This document shows, piece by piece, positions 8,423 through 17,502 of a DNA stretch of 64,000 bases. The notes below the pieces were generated by a model. The model ran no database searches. It saw only the letters and a program-made list of their open reading frames with translations, and had not been told where the DNA came from. Source of the DNA: Bin80 sp965220365. Its GTDB lineage: Bacteria > Bacteroidota > Rhodothermia > Rhodothermales > Bin80. A program made the translations under genes and the position numbers. Position 1 is the first letter of the stretch. Every line of letters begins with the position of its first letter. Where the stretch lies: positions 1 to 64,000 of the forward strand of contig OZ244823.1 in assembly GCA_965220365.1 (NCBI GenBank). The letters run 5' to 3'.

Positions 8423-8992
8423 ATGCGTGCATATGTTCTTCTCTGCAGCATCTGCCTCGCAGGTTGCTCTCAAACCGGGCAACTACGTACGCAGGCCCCA
8501 TCGCCACTGCAGGCAGTTTCTTCCGTGAATCCGGCCATACCTTCCGCAGCCATTGAGTCGGAGCTACGTGCCTTCGCAGCATCCTGGCAGGGAACCCCGC
8601 ATTTAGAGGGTGGAGACTCTCAGTCAGGAATAGATGCCCCTGGACTTATCGTGGTGGTGGCTGACCAGATCCTTGGGCTGTCTTTCCCACATTCAACCGC
8701 ACGGCAACTAGGATTCGGTCAAGAAGTTGAACGCAGTTCTCTCATGCCGGGTGATATTGTTTTCTTCCGACCAACCAGCATGCCGAGACATGTGGGGATC
8801 TATCTTGGCTCGCAGGAATTTCTGCATGCTTGGCCGGAAGACGGAGTGTCTATCGGACGTATGGATGAACCCTACTGGAGTGGGGCCTACTGGGTTGGAC
8901 GACGTGTTCTGGTGGGCCAGGATTCAGTGCTCATCCCTATTACGTCAGAAGAGCCTCCCGACAGTCTTGGAAAACGGCGTGTAGGGTGGTAA
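8423..8992 (+). CDS. NlpC/P60-family lipoprotein lacking the catalytic cysteine
   Basis: A type II signal peptide ends in the lipobox CLAGC (Cys15), so the 189-residue protein should be a lipoprotein. Residues 48-165 align by eye with NlpC/P60 cell-wall peptidases: SWQGTPHLEGG, SGIDAPGLIVVV, LMPGDIVFFR, RHVGIYLG (H123), FLHAW and EPYWSGAYWVGRRVL. In active members the third block reads DCSG with the nucleophilic Cys. Here it reads D71-A72-P73-G74, so the nucleophile is absent while the His region is kept. It therefore looks like a pseudo-enzyme that may bind peptidoglycan or a partner. The start at 8423 is fixed by the signal peptide. It precedes greA by 21 bases and may be co-transcribed with it. 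Confidence 0.82.
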   Translation: MRAYVLLCSICLAGCSQTGQLRTQAPSPLQAVSSVNPAIPSAAIESELRAFAASWQGTPHLEGGDSQSGIDAPGLIVVVADQILGLSFPHSTARQLGFGQEVERSSLMPGDIVFFRPTSMPRHVGIYLGSQEFLHAWPEDGVSIGRMDEPYWSGAYWVGRRVLVGQDSVLIPITSEEPPDSLGKRRVGW

Positions 8993-9013
8993 TGATAATG
9001 ACCTGAGTATGTA

Positions 9014-9490
9014 ATGCCCGTTTATCTCACTGAAAAAGCACTTAAGAAACTCAAAGCAGATATTCATCACGCGCGTACGGTGGAACGTAAGCGCATTTCG
9101 AATGAAATCGCGGAAGCCCGTTCACATGGGGATCTTTCAGAAAATGCCGAATATGATGCGGCTAAGGAGGCCCAGGGAAAGCTTGAAGCACGTATCGCTC
9201 AAATGGAGAATACCCTGGCAGAAGCCCGGGTTCTCGACGAAGATGATGTGGATACCTCCAAGGCCCGGATCCTGTCTACCGTACGCTTCAGAAACTCACG
9301 TACCGGCAAGGAAAAAGTCGTAACGCTGGTTTCTGCCCCCGAGGCAGATGTATCCAGTGGACGGATCCCGATTACCAGCCCCATCGGAAAGGGGCTCCTC
9401 GGGAAGGGAGTCGGTGAAGAAGCGATTATCCATGTACCGGCAGGGGAGTTGCATGTGAAGATTCTGGAGATCACTCGGGATGGTCAATGA
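9014..9490 (+). CDS. greA: Transcription elongation factor GreA
   Basis: The 158-residue protein has the two GreA domains. The N-terminal coiled coil (residues 1-75) carries the tip motif GDLSENAEYDAAKE, whose acidic residues enter the RNA polymerase secondary channel and stimulate transcript cleavage. The C-terminal FKBP-like domain includes ITSPIGKGLLGKGVGEEAIIHVPAG. Length and motifs are standard. Its stop codon overlaps the start of the threonine aldolase gene by four bases (ATGA), which suggests translational coupling. Confidence 0.96.
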   Translation: MPVYLTEKALKKLKADIHHARTVERKRISNEIAEARSHGDLSENAEYDAAKEAQGKLEARIAQMENTLAEARVLDEDDVDTSKARILSTVRFRNSRTGKEKVVTLVSAPEADVSSGRIPITSPIGKGLLGKGVGEEAIIHVPAGELHVKILEITRDGQ

Positions 9491-10512
9491 TTGACCTGCG
9501 TAGCGACACGGTGACGCGTCCATCTGCGGGGATGCGCCGTGCCATGGTACAAGCCGATGTGGGGGACGATGTCTTCGGAGAAGATCCGACCGTCAAAGTA
9601 CTCCAAAATACCGTCGCGGACTTGCTCGGCAAAGAAGCCGCTCTCTTTGTCCCCTCGGGGATGATGGGCAACCAGTTGGGGATTCATGTACAGACCCAGC
9701 CCGGCGATGAGGTGATCGTTGAACGAAAAAGCCACATATTCAACTATGAGTCTGGAGCCGCCAGCAGCTTAAGCGGAGTTACACTACATGTCATTAAGGG
9801 GAACGACGGCCGGTTCAGTAAGCACCAACTTCTGGGGGCACTGCGGCACGGCTATTACTGGGAATCAAATTCCACCTTGCTCTGCCTGGAAAATACGCTC
9901 AATATTGCCGGAGGATTGCTGAATCCGCTTGCAGAATTACAAGAGTTGACCGCATGTGCACATGAACATGGGCTGACATGCCACCTTGATGGTGCCAGAT
10001 TGTGGAACGCTTCGGTTGCCACCCAAATCCCGATGAACGAGTATGCAGCCCCCTTCGATACGGTTACGGTATGCCTCTCCAAGGGATTAGGAGCTCCAGT
10101 GGGATCCGTGTTTGCAGGTACAGAAAAAATGGTCCGGCGCGCCCACCGGCGCCGAAAAGAGTTGGGGGCAGGAATGCGTCAGACAGGTATCCTGGCTGCC
10201 GCCGGGCTCTACGCAATCGAGCATCATTTCCCCGACCTTGAGCAGGATCATATTCATGCTCGGCGACTGGCAGATGGTTTGGCCGCCTTCCCATCCATTC
10301 ATGTTCGTGCCCCCCAGACCAATATCGTCCTGATCTCCCTCGTAGATCCAGAACTCACAATCGATACCCTGCTGAAACGCCTTCGTAACCAAGCGATAGC
10401 GATGGTGGCAGTTGGACCCGATACAATCAGAGCCACGGTCCACCGGGACCTCTCAACTCAGGAGATTGATACAACTATTCTGGCGGTTGAGCAGGTACTT
10501 AAACGACCGTAA
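9487..10512 (+). CDS. ltaE: Low-specificity L-threonine aldolase
   Basis: This 341-residue PLP enzyme of the aspartate-aminotransferase fold splits L-threonine or L-allo-threonine into glycine and acetaldehyde. It opens with IDLRSDTVTRP, the family signature, and has HLDGARLWN (D168, pyridine-nitrogen contact) and CLSKGLGAPVGS, in which K199 should form the Schiff base. Length is normal. It overlaps greA by four bases and its 3' end overlaps the convergent FAH-family gene by 14 bases. L-specificity is assumed from family resemblance; some members act on related hydroxy-amino acids. Confidence 0.92.
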   Translation: MIDLRSDTVTRPSAGMRRAMVQADVGDDVFGEDPTVKVLQNTVADLLGKEAALFVPSGMMGNQLGIHVQTQPGDEVIVERKSHIFNYESGAASSLSGVTLHVIKGNDGRFSKHQLLGALRHGYYWESNSTLLCLENTLNIAGGLLNPLAELQELTACAHEHGLTCHLDGARLWNASVATQIPMNEYAAPFDTVTVCLSKGLGAPVGSVFAGTEKMVRRAHRRRKELGAGMRQTGILAAAGLYAIEHHFPDLEQDHIHARRLADGLAAFPSIHVRAPQTNIVLISLVDPELTIDTLLKRLRNQAIAMVAVGPDTIRATVHRDLSTQEIDTTILAVEQVLKRP

Positions 10513-11152
10513 TCCTGAGCGGGGGAAGCGGATCACAGGTCGCTTCCAGCCAATCCCCCTTCGCAACCGGACCAACTCCTTCAGGAGTACCGGTATACAA
10601 TAAGTCCCCGTGCTCCAACGAGAAGATTTGAGAGCAGTACGAGATCAGGTGAGCAATCGAGAAAATCATATCCTGCGTATCTCCATGCTGTCTCGTGACA
10701 CCATTGACATTCAACGTCAGCTTCAACTGTTGAGGGTCGCCGATTTCAGCTGCGGGAACCAGTTCTCCAAGGGGAGCAAATGTGTCGAACCCCTTCGCAA
10801 CACTCCATGGCTTCCCCTTCCTCTTTGCTTCAGATTGCAGATCCCGCGCCGTCATATCCAATCCGATCGCATAGGCCGCTACGTGCTCAAGGCTGCGATT
10901 CAACGGAATGTCCCTGCCGCTGCGTCCAATCATGGCAACCAATTCCACTTCGTGGTGCACGTTCGAAGTCATTGAAGGAAGCCGAATTGAGTCTGGCATG
11001 CGCACAATCGCGGTAGATGGCTTCAGGAAAATGATCGGCTGCTTCGGAACTGCAGCGTTCATTTCTGCGGCATGCTGCGCGTAGTTGCGGCCGATGCAGA
11101 GCACCTTGCCAACAGGCACCTGTTCTGCGGTAGATGGATCAGTCAGTATCAT
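10499..11152 (-). CDS. Fumarylacetoacetate hydrolase (FAH)-family protein
   Basis: The 217-residue protein matches the small single-domain FAH/YcgM-like enzymes that hydrolyse or decarboxylate beta-keto acids such as acylpyruvates or oxaloacetate. Visible motifs are LCIGRNYAQHAAEM, PIIFLKPSTAIV, HHEVELVAMIGR (the metal-binding HxExE segment), AYAIGLDMTARDLQ and LLYTGTPEGVGPVAKGD. The start at 11152 gives the expected length. It is transcribed away from rplU and overlaps the 3' end of the threonine aldolase gene on the other strand. Substrate unknown. Confidence 0.9.
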   Translation of the reverse strand: MILTDPSTAEQVPVGKVLCIGRNYAQHAAEMNAAVPKQPIIFLKPSTAIVRMPDSIRLPSMTSNVHHEVELVAMIGRSGRDIPLNRSLEHVAAYAIGLDMTARDLQSEAKRKGKPWSVAKGFDTFAPLGELVPAAEIGDPQQLKLTLNVNGVTRQHGDTQDMIFSIAHLISYCSQIFSLEHGDLLYTGTPEGVGPVAKGDWLEATCDPLPPLRITVV

Positions 11153-11244
11153 CAGAATGAATTGGGGAACCTCTTAAATGTCATAGCATAACATTGGGCT
11201 ACCGAAAATTTGCGCGTCAAGTTGACGCTCTTATACCAGAACCA

Positions 11245-11565
11245 ATGTTTGCAGTTGTCAATATTAGCGGAAAGCAATATCGCGTTGCCGAGGAAGATAC
11301 ACTTTTCATTCCCTACGCGGCGGAGGCCAAGGAGGGGGATACGCTTCATTTTCCTGAAGTCCTCCTGGTGGCTGATCAGGATGACATAAAAGTTGGACGC
11401 CCTCACGTCGCCGGCGCACAGGTAGTCGGTGAGGTAATTCAGCATGTCCGAGGGGATAAAATTGTTGTTTTCAAGAAAAAACGCCGCAAGCGTTACAAGG
11501 TGAAACACGGCCACCGGCAACGGTATACTCAGATCCAGATTTCATCGCTCTCCATCGGAGAATAG
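11245..11565 (+). CDS. rplU: 50S ribosomal protein L21
   Basis: The start ATG at 11245 gives the canonical L21 beginning MFAVVNISGKQYRV; the frame is open 17 codons further upstream but those are not L21-like. FKKKRRKRYKVKHGHRQ is the conserved basic 23S rRNA-binding segment. Length of 106 residues is typical. It is followed 12 bases later by rpmA, the usual pairing. Upstream, GCGTCAA at 11214 and TTGACGC at 11222 form a small inverted repeat that could belong to the leader. Confidence 0.96.
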   Translation: MFAVVNISGKQYRVAEEDTLFIPYAAEAKEGDTLHFPEVLLVADQDDIKVGRPHVAGAQVVGEVIQHVRGDKIVVFKKKRRKRYKVKHGHRQRYTQIQISSLSIGE

Positions 11566-11577
11566 ACAAGAGTTATT

Positions 11578-11841
11578 ATGGCACATAAGAAAGGACTAGG
11601 CTCCACTAAGAACGGTCGTGACTCCAAGCCCAAGATGCTTGGTGTCAAGGTATATGCCGGCCAGCACATTTCGGCTGGAGGTATTATCGTGCGTCAGCGA
11701 GGTACACGAATCCATCCAGGTATAAATGTAGGCAGGGGTGGAGACGACACACTCTTTGCTCGCGCAGAGGGAATTATCCGGTTCTCGAGTGGACGCAAAG
11801 ACCGCAAGATGGTTCATGTTGACCCCGTCGCATCGGCCTGA
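11578..11841 (+). CDS. rpmA: 50S ribosomal protein L27
   Basis: The 87-residue protein starts MAHKKGLGSTKNGRDS, the invariant L27 N-terminus that reaches the peptidyl-transferase centre, and continues with LGVKVYAGQHISAGGIIVRQRGT. There is no Firmicutes-type cleavable leader. It sits 12 bases after rplU and 67 bases before the PpiD-like gene, so the three probably form one transcript. Confidence 0.97.
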   Translation: MAHKKGLGSTKNGRDSKPKMLGVKVYAGQHISAGGIIVRQRGTRIHPGINVGRGGDDTLFARAEGIIRFSSGRKDRKMVHVDPVASA

Positions 11842-11908
11842 TTCTCTGGAAGTTCCGTCTCGGAACTCAGCACCGACTATGGTATCGAACTAACGTGTAA
11901 TCCGCCCA

Positions 11909-14005
11909 ATGGGTACAATGAATCGTATGCGGGAAAACACGGGAATTGTCCTGTGGATTCTCGTTATTTCTTTTGGTGGTCTTTGGGTACTTCAAGACTC
12001 CGGTGTTTTTGACACCATCGGCACAGACCCTCTCGGCAAAGTGATTGTAGTTGATGGTGATCCCATCACCCGAGAGGTTTACAGCCTACAGCTGGAAGCA
12101 CAGCTTGAGCAGGTAAGACGCACCAATAACGGAAACGTCTTACCACAGCAGTTAGAGGTTGAGCGTGAACGGACGTTTAATGCGCTGGTGGAAAACAAGC
12201 TGCGCGAACACATCATGGATGAGATTGGTGTGACGGTCAGTGACACCGAGGTTCGGGAACTTATCCTTGGTGAGAACCCTCATTGGATTGTGCGGCAAAA
12301 TTTTTCTGACGGCCAGGGAGGAATCAATCGTGCAATCCTGCAAAACGTGATTGATGATCCGTCTCAGGCACAAGCGCTTATCCAATTAGAGCAATTCATC
12401 CGGCTTGAGCGCCGTGAACAGCGGTTGAATCTGCTTTTAGAAGGGTCTGTACGCGTATCCGAGGCCGATGCGAAAGCGACCTGGAAACTTGAACAAAAAC
12501 GTGCAGATGCTGAATTTTTCTTCCTAAGGTATGCAGACGCACCAGACTCCCTCGTCACAGTTACCGACCGTGACGTATCCCGGTATTACTCAGATAACCG
12601 GGAAGATTATGCCAAAGAACGACTCTACTCCGTTCAGATTGCATCGCTCTCCAGATTCCCCTCACCGGAAGACACGCTTGCGATCATGCAAGAGATTGAG
12701 CGCCTGCGGCAAGGCTTTGAAGAAACCGACAACGATTCACTGTTCCTTGCCCAGTCTGCCAGTGAGGTGAACTGGTCGGATAATTTTCTCGGTGCATCCA
12801 CCTTGTCACCAGCGGAGTTGAGCGTGCTCTTTGAACAAGGCACAGTCCCTCAAGAGGGAGATATTGTCGGTCCAATTATCGTCAATGGTCAGGCACAATT
12901 GATCAAGGTTGCAGCCACGCGTCCCGCCGAGGAGAGCCATGTCCGTGCACGCCACATCCTGGTGAATGCCGATGATGACCCTACTGCCGCACGTGCCTCT
13001 ATACAGGATATTCGACGCAGGCTCCAGTCAGGAGAAGACTTCGAAGCGGTAGCCATCGAGATGAGCGACGATCCGGGTAGCGGCTCGAATGGTGGAGATC
13101 TTGGATGGTTTGGGCCGGGCAGAATGGTCGAAGCCTTTGAGGATGCCGCCTTTGGGGCAAACATCGGAACCTTGGTCGGTCCCATTGAAACAAGCTTTGG
13201 ATTCCACCTGATTGAGGTTACGCATCGGGCACCCGTGGATATCCAATTATCCCGGCTAGCCTACGCCATCAATGTGTCCGTTGCGACACTGAACAATATC
13301 CAGGAATCTCTGGAAGATTTGCGCTACTACGCTGAAGAGGAAGGTAATTTTACGAGTGAAGCCGAACGGCGTGGCACTGCGATTGAATCTCTGCAGATTC
13401 AGGATGGGCAGACAGCCATTCCAGGATTCGGTCAAAGTTTTTCGATTGAAGCATTTTTGCGTGACGCAGACGTTGGAGATATTAGCCCCGTCATTGAACT
13501 CAATGAGGTTGCGCTGGTCGTGCATGTCGTTGACATTGAATCCGCAGGGTACGAACCGATGGAGATGGTCGAAGCACAGGTGAGACAGCTTGCAATTCTG
13601 GAGAAAAAGCGTGAGCATCAGGTAAATCGACTGCAATCCGCCTATGATTCTGGAGGATTCGACGGACTTGCCGATGCACTCGGACTGAGCCCACAGCTTG
13701 CTTCGAACATATCCTTTGACAATCCCGTTGTCAGTGGATTAGGGCGGGACTATCGATTTGTTGGCGCAGCCCTGGGACTGGATGCCGGGGAAGATTCCGG
13801 GGTACTGATCGGAGATAATGGAGCCTATGTCATCCGCACGAACGCAGTCAGCCAACCTCCTGAAATCTCTGACGACGAACTCGACAACCTGCTGGCTGAT
13901 CTAACCAGAGATCAGCGGAGTCTTGTTCTCCAAGGCTGGATCACTACGCTTCGGGAATCTGCGGAAATTGAAGATCTAAGAACCGACTTATTGCCTCTGC
14001 AGTAA
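11909..14005 (+). CDS. ppiD: PpiD/SurA-like membrane-anchored parvulin peptidyl-prolyl isomerase
   Basis: The 698-residue protein has one N-terminal transmembrane segment (residues 12-28, GIVLWILVISFGGLWVL) and a periplasmic part, the PpiD topology. A SurA_N-like chaperone region (about 45-200) precedes a parvulin domain at about 340-440, recognisable by VRARHILVNADD, SGEDFEAVAIEMSDDPGS, GGDLGWFGPGRMVEAFE and TSFGFHLIEV. A second, diverged parvulin-like or chaperone region follows. Such proteins help fold outer membrane proteins as they leave the Sec translocon. The start at 11909 places positively charged residues before the membrane segment. It lies directly downstream of rpmA. Confidence 0.9.
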   Translation: MGTMNRMRENTGIVLWILVISFGGLWVLQDSGVFDTIGTDPLGKVIVVDGDPITREVYSLQLEAQLEQVRRTNNGNVLPQQLEVERERTFNALVENKLREHIMDEIGVTVSDTEVRELILGENPHWIVRQNFSDGQGGINRAILQNVIDDPSQAQALIQLEQFIRLERREQRLNLLLEGSVRVSEADAKATWKLEQKRADAEFFFLRYADAPDSLVTVTDRDVSRYYSDNREDYAKERLYSVQIASLSRFPSPEDTLAIMQEIERLRQGFEETDNDSLFLAQSASEVNWSDNFLGASTLSPAELSVLFEQGTVPQEGDIVGPIIVNGQAQLIKVAATRPAEESHVRARHILVNADDDPTAARASIQDIRRRLQSGEDFEAVAIEMSDDPGSGSNGGDLGWFGPGRMVEAFEDAAFGANIGTLVGPIETSFGFHLIEVTHRAPVDIQLSRLAYAINVSVATLNNIQESLEDLRYYAEEEGNFTSEAERRGTAIESLQIQDGQTAIPGFGQSFSIEAFLRDADVGDISPVIELNEVALVVHVVDIESAGYEPMEMVEAQVRQLAILEKKREHQVNRLQSAYDSGGFDGLADALGLSPQLASNISFDNPVVSGLGRDYRFVGAALGLDAGEDSGVLIGDNGAYVIRTNAVSQPPEISDDELDNLLADLTRDQRSLVLQGWITTLRESAEIEDLRTDLLPLQ

Positions 14006-14108
14006 CGTTCACCCTTGCCATCCGGTGGTGGGAGGTTCTTTCCGTTTCCAAAAGCTTACTGCACTTCTCGGGGCATGAGAAACAAATCTCAGCCCGTGTA
14101 GGCAGGTG

Positions 14109-15254
14109 CTATAGCCTGCCAAGTGCCTGTTCCAGATCCTCAAGCAAGTCTTCGGAATCTTCAACCCCAATAGATAAGCGAACTAGATGGTCGCTTATTC
14201 CGAGGTTGGCACGTTCCTCCGGGGTCAATGCACCGTGCGACATGGTTGCAGGGTGCCCGATCAGGCTTTCTACTCCGCCAAGGCTCTCCGCAAACGTGAA
14301 GATTCGCATCGAATGCAAAACCTCTCTTGTCTGGTGCAATGAAGATGTCCTGAGTACGGCCGACAGCATTCCCCCGAAATCCATCATTTGCTTTTTTGCC
14401 AAGCCATATCCCGGATCTGACTTCAGTCCCGGATAATTGACTTGGACAACTTTCGGGTGGCCATCAAGGTACGCTGCAACCGCCCGTGCATTGGAGCAAT
14501 GGCGTTCCATACGGACATGAAGAGTTTTTGCACCTCGGAGCACTAGAAAACAATCCATCGGACCAGGGATCGCACCGACGCACTTAACCTGAAAACGTAA
14601 ATGATCTGCCCACTCTTCGTTGTTCGTACACACAAAACCACCGACAAGATCTGAATGGCCGCCAAGATACTTGGTCGTGGAATGAAGGACTAGGTCTGCA
14701 CCCAACGAGAGCGGCTGTTGGAGGTATGGTGAGGCGAATGTATTATCCACCACGACCGCTGCATCTACTGAATGGGCACATGCGGCAATGGCTTGAATAT
14801 CCATCACCTGGATTAAGGGATTTGTAGGGGATTCCATCCAGACCACCCTGGTTGCAGGCCTCAGTGATTGTGTCACTGCATCCATGCTGGTCAAATCCGT
14901 AAAGGTCACCTGTACCCCCATGGGAGCGAGTACAAGCTTCAGATAGCGATAATTTCCTCCGTACATATCTTCGGAGGCAACGATATGATCTCCAGGGCGC
15001 AGCGCCCGCAGGATTGCATCGGTTGCAGACATCCCTGAGGCAAAAGCAATCCCATGTGTTGCACCTTCAAGACTCGCGAGATTCTCCTCCAACATCGTCC
15101 GGGTGGGGTTTGCCGCCCGCCCATATTCATACGCAGTCGTACTGCCTTCGGGCGGCTGCCTGTAGGTGGCGGTTTGATAGATGGGTGGCATGATCGAACC
15201 GGTAGCCTCATCCGGTTTCTGACCGGCATGCACGGCCCGCGTTGCAAAACGCAT
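14109..15254 (-). CDS. metB: Cystathionine gamma-synthase/lyase (trans-sulfuration PLP enzyme)
   Basis: This 381-residue enzyme belongs to the Cys/Met-metabolism PLP family. It starts with FATRAVHAGQKPDEATGS, has the cofactor- and substrate-binding EYGRAANPTR and FASGMSATDAIL, the VVVDNTFASPYLQQP strand, and STTKYLGGHSD with PLP Lys195. These features fit cystathionine gamma-synthase (O-succinyl- or O-acetylhomoserine plus cysteine) or cystathionine gamma-lyase, and sequence alone does not separate the two. It is the last gene of a minus-strand run dapF - TPR lipoprotein - this gene, with 26 bases to the upstream gene. Confidence 0.88.
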   Translation of the reverse strand: MRFATRAVHAGQKPDEATGSIMPPIYQTATYRQPPEGSTTAYEYGRAANPTRTMLEENLASLEGATHGIAFASGMSATDAILRALRPGDHIVASEDMYGGNYRYLKLVLAPMGVQVTFTDLTSMDAVTQSLRPATRVVWMESPTNPLIQVMDIQAIAACAHSVDAAVVVDNTFASPYLQQPLSLGADLVLHSTTKYLGGHSDLVGGFVCTNNEEWADHLRFQVKCVGAIPGPMDCFLVLRGAKTLHVRMERHCSNARAVAAYLDGHPKVVQVNYPGLKSDPGYGLAKKQMMDFGGMLSAVLRTSSLHQTREVLHSMRIFTFAESLGGVESLIGHPATMSHGALTPEERANLGISDHLVRLSIGVEDSEDLLEDLEQALGRL

Positions 15255-15280
15255 AGGTTTGATTGAAATTTAGTGGGTAA

Positions 15281-16534
15281 TTAACGCCCCGACTGCTTGG
15301 CACAGATGCTAGCCTCTTCTGCACGAGATCTTTGATTGGTCTGTGCATAGGCCAGATACAACGCATGACAAACACTGCCGAGGTCCGATAAATCATTCTC
15401 GAGCAGGCGTCTAGCAGACTCCAGGTGTGTGATCGCCTGGCTAAAGTGCTCTGATTTTGACTGTTCTATGGCTTCTTTTCGCGCTTCCAGTCGCTCAATC
15501 TCACTTGGAGCAATCCTTCTGCCATTGCCTTGCAACGAATCTTCTACCGCCTGAAAACTCTTGTCAACCTGAACCCCGAGATTCACATGGGCTGCTCCGA
15601 GATTAAAAAGGGCATTCACATAGAATGAGTCCAGTGCAACTGCACTTGAGAGCATCCTGATTGCACCCTCATAATCTTCCTGATGCAACAATAACGTGCC
15701 ATAATTATAGAGATAGATGTGATTATCCTGCTCCACAGGATAGATCTCCTCAAAAAAGGGTAACGCCTCCGCAGTCACCTCCGACATTGCATATGCATTC
15801 AGTAACAACTTTCGAATCTCTCCATCGTCGGGGTAGTATTGCCGTGCTGTTTTTAGGGTCCTGACCATCTGACGGTAATACCCAGGCTGTGTGTCTGGAT
15901 CGGCAAGCTCAACCGCCATCAATTCATATGTCCTCGCCAGATAGATAAATAGATCACGATCTGTATGCCCCAAGGCGATTGCCGATTCATAGGCGTCTGC
16001 AGCTTCTTGCGCCTGCCCAGCGTTGTAGTACGCATGGGCTTCATTAATGAGCGCACTCACAGAATCTGGAATGATCATTGAAGCATTCCGAAAATGGCGC
16101 GCCGCTGCCGTGAACTGGTTTGCACGCTCGTGTCCCCCCAACTGATCTGCATCCCGATATACCTCCATTGCCAGAGCAAACTCGTTACTATACAAAATGA
16201 ATCGCTGCCTTGTCACATGCACATTATTTTCTGGGTCCAGTGTCACTGCCTGAGCGTAAGCCCCGATCAACTCTCCCACGTATCCAGTTCGCTCAGCACC
16301 GTCCGATACCTCAGGGAGCATTTCAGAAAGAATATCTCCCTTCAGGAGAAATGCTTCTGAGTTATTAGGCTCAATTTCCAAGGCTCTATTGATATTGGTG
16401 AGTGCACGCTGATAATCTTTATTGCGTAAATCAAGCCTAGCACCTTCAATATTCGGATTACTTCTACAGCCATTGGCTACTACAAGAATCAAAATCACAA
16501 GCAACCAGCTCATGATTGGCAGTGCACGTTTCAT
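15281..16534 (-). CDS. TPR-repeat lipoprotein
   Basis: The start ATG at 16534 (MKRALPIMSWLL) gives a lipoprotein signal ending in VVANGC; the frame is open 16 codons further upstream but lacks a signal there. The mature part has tetratricopeptide repeats, for example LRNKDYQRALTNINRALEIE, DSAYEAA-type helices around EAADAYESAIALGHTDRDLF, and YEGAIRMLSSAVALDSFYVN. The C-terminal part has a charged helical segment (IERLEARKEAIEQSKSEHF). It should act as a scaffold at the inner face of the outer membrane or the outer face of the inner membrane; no partner can be named. It lies between dapF and metB on one strand. Confidence 0.82.
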   Translation of the reverse strand: MKRALPIMSWLLVILILVVANGCRSNPNIEGARLDLRNKDYQRALTNINRALEIEPNNSEAFLLKGDILSEMLPEVSDGAERTGYVGELIGAYAQAVTLDPENNVHVTRQRFILYSNEFALAMEVYRDADQLGGHERANQFTAAARHFRNASMIIPDSVSALINEAHAYYNAGQAQEAADAYESAIALGHTDRDLFIYLARTYELMAVELADPDTQPGYYRQMVRTLKTARQYYPDDGEIRKLLLNAYAMSEVTAEALPFFEEIYPVEQDNHIYLYNYGTLLLHQEDYEGAIRMLSSAVALDSFYVNALFNLGAAHVNLGVQVDKSFQAVEDSLQGNGRRIAPSEIERLEARKEAIEQSKSEHFSQAITHLESARRLLENDLSDLGSVCHALYLAYAQTNQRSRAEEASICAKQSGR

Positions 16535-16593
16535 ATTATGGAAATTTTTTTCTGAGTCACTGCCATTACGCAGGCAGACCAAATGTAGTTTCT

Positions 16594-17436
16594 TTAATCA
16601 GGGATGTTCAGTTCCACAGAACCACGATAGACAAATTCGGCGGGGCCTTCCAGATATACACGATCCTCTTCTAAACCTACTGTCAACATTCCTCCTGGCA
16701 TTTGCACATTGCAGACATCTGATGTAATGAGCCCGGATTTTCGTGCGGCGACCACACTTGCGATTGCACCGGTTCCACAGGCTAGTGTTTCTGCTTCGAC
16801 CCCCTTTTCATAGGTCCGAACATGTATCCCTGTATCTGGTGAATCAGAATCCAACATAACAAAGTTGATATTCGCTCCTTCTGGATGAAGTGCTGGATCA
16901 TGACGCAGTCGCTCTCCCCATCGCTCTACCGGGAGTTGACCGATACCGGAAGTAAAACATACGAGGTGCTCTGTTCCAGGCCACAGGTAATGTACCGAGG
17001 TGACTGCTTCCGGGATCTCCTTGTTCAATTCAATGGAACTATCGTAATCCCGGGGAGCCTCCAGGTATATGCGCACCGGCGCATCTCTGGAGACATGGAC
17101 CTCGCAGATCCCTGAAGCTGTCTGCATGTGTACGATGGTGTTCTGAAACCCGCTCCCAAATGCAAACCTAGCCAGACAACGTGCTCCATTGCCGCACATG
17201 GTACCTTCACTGCCATCTGCATTGACATAAATCATCCGATAATCTGCATCTGGATGCTCAGCAGTTGCCAGTGCCAGCACTCCATCTGCTCCTATCCCGA
17301 TCCGCCTTGGGCATAACCGTTGGGCGATCCGTGAGAGTTCTGAAACCGAAAACTCATAAAACCGGTTATCCACCACGATAAAGTCGTTCCCGGCACCATT
17401 CATTTTCGTAAATTCAACTATCAATGCGCGCTTCAT
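16594..17436 (-). CDS. dapF: Diaminopimelate epimerase
   Basis: DapF converts LL-diaminopimelate to the meso form for lysine and peptidoglycan synthesis. The ATG at 17436 gives a 280-residue protein, the normal length; the frame stays open upstream but that part overlaps the divergent phoH and is not DapF-like. The two catalytic cysteines are visible: C81 in GSEGTMCGNGARC and C220 in AETLACGTGA. KMNGAGNDFIVVDN is the family N-terminus. It heads the minus-strand run with the TPR lipoprotein and metB and is divergent from phoH, with 66 bases between start codons. Confidence 0.96.
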   Translation of the reverse strand: MKRALIVEFTKMNGAGNDFIVVDNRFYEFSVSELSRIAQRLCPRRIGIGADGVLALATAEHPDADYRMIYVNADGSEGTMCGNGARCLARFAFGSGFQNTIVHMQTASGICEVHVSRDAPVRIYLEAPRDYDSSIELNKEIPEAVTSVHYLWPGTEHLVCFTSGIGQLPVERWGERLRHDPALHPEGANINFVMLDSDSPDTGIHVRTYEKGVEAETLACGTGAIASVVAARKSGLITSDVCNVQMPGGMLTVGLEEDRVYLEGPAEFVYRGSVELNIPD

Positions 17437-17502
17437 CAGACAACATTTATCACCCTGCTCAGTTGAACCCCCGAGTTTTGATTTGGAACCAAAAGCAAAC
17501 CA

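Noticed and set aside
14075..14120. GGCAGG...CCTGCC hairpin at the metB stop codon
   Set aside because: The stem overlaps the coding end and no U-tract follows; it may be chance.
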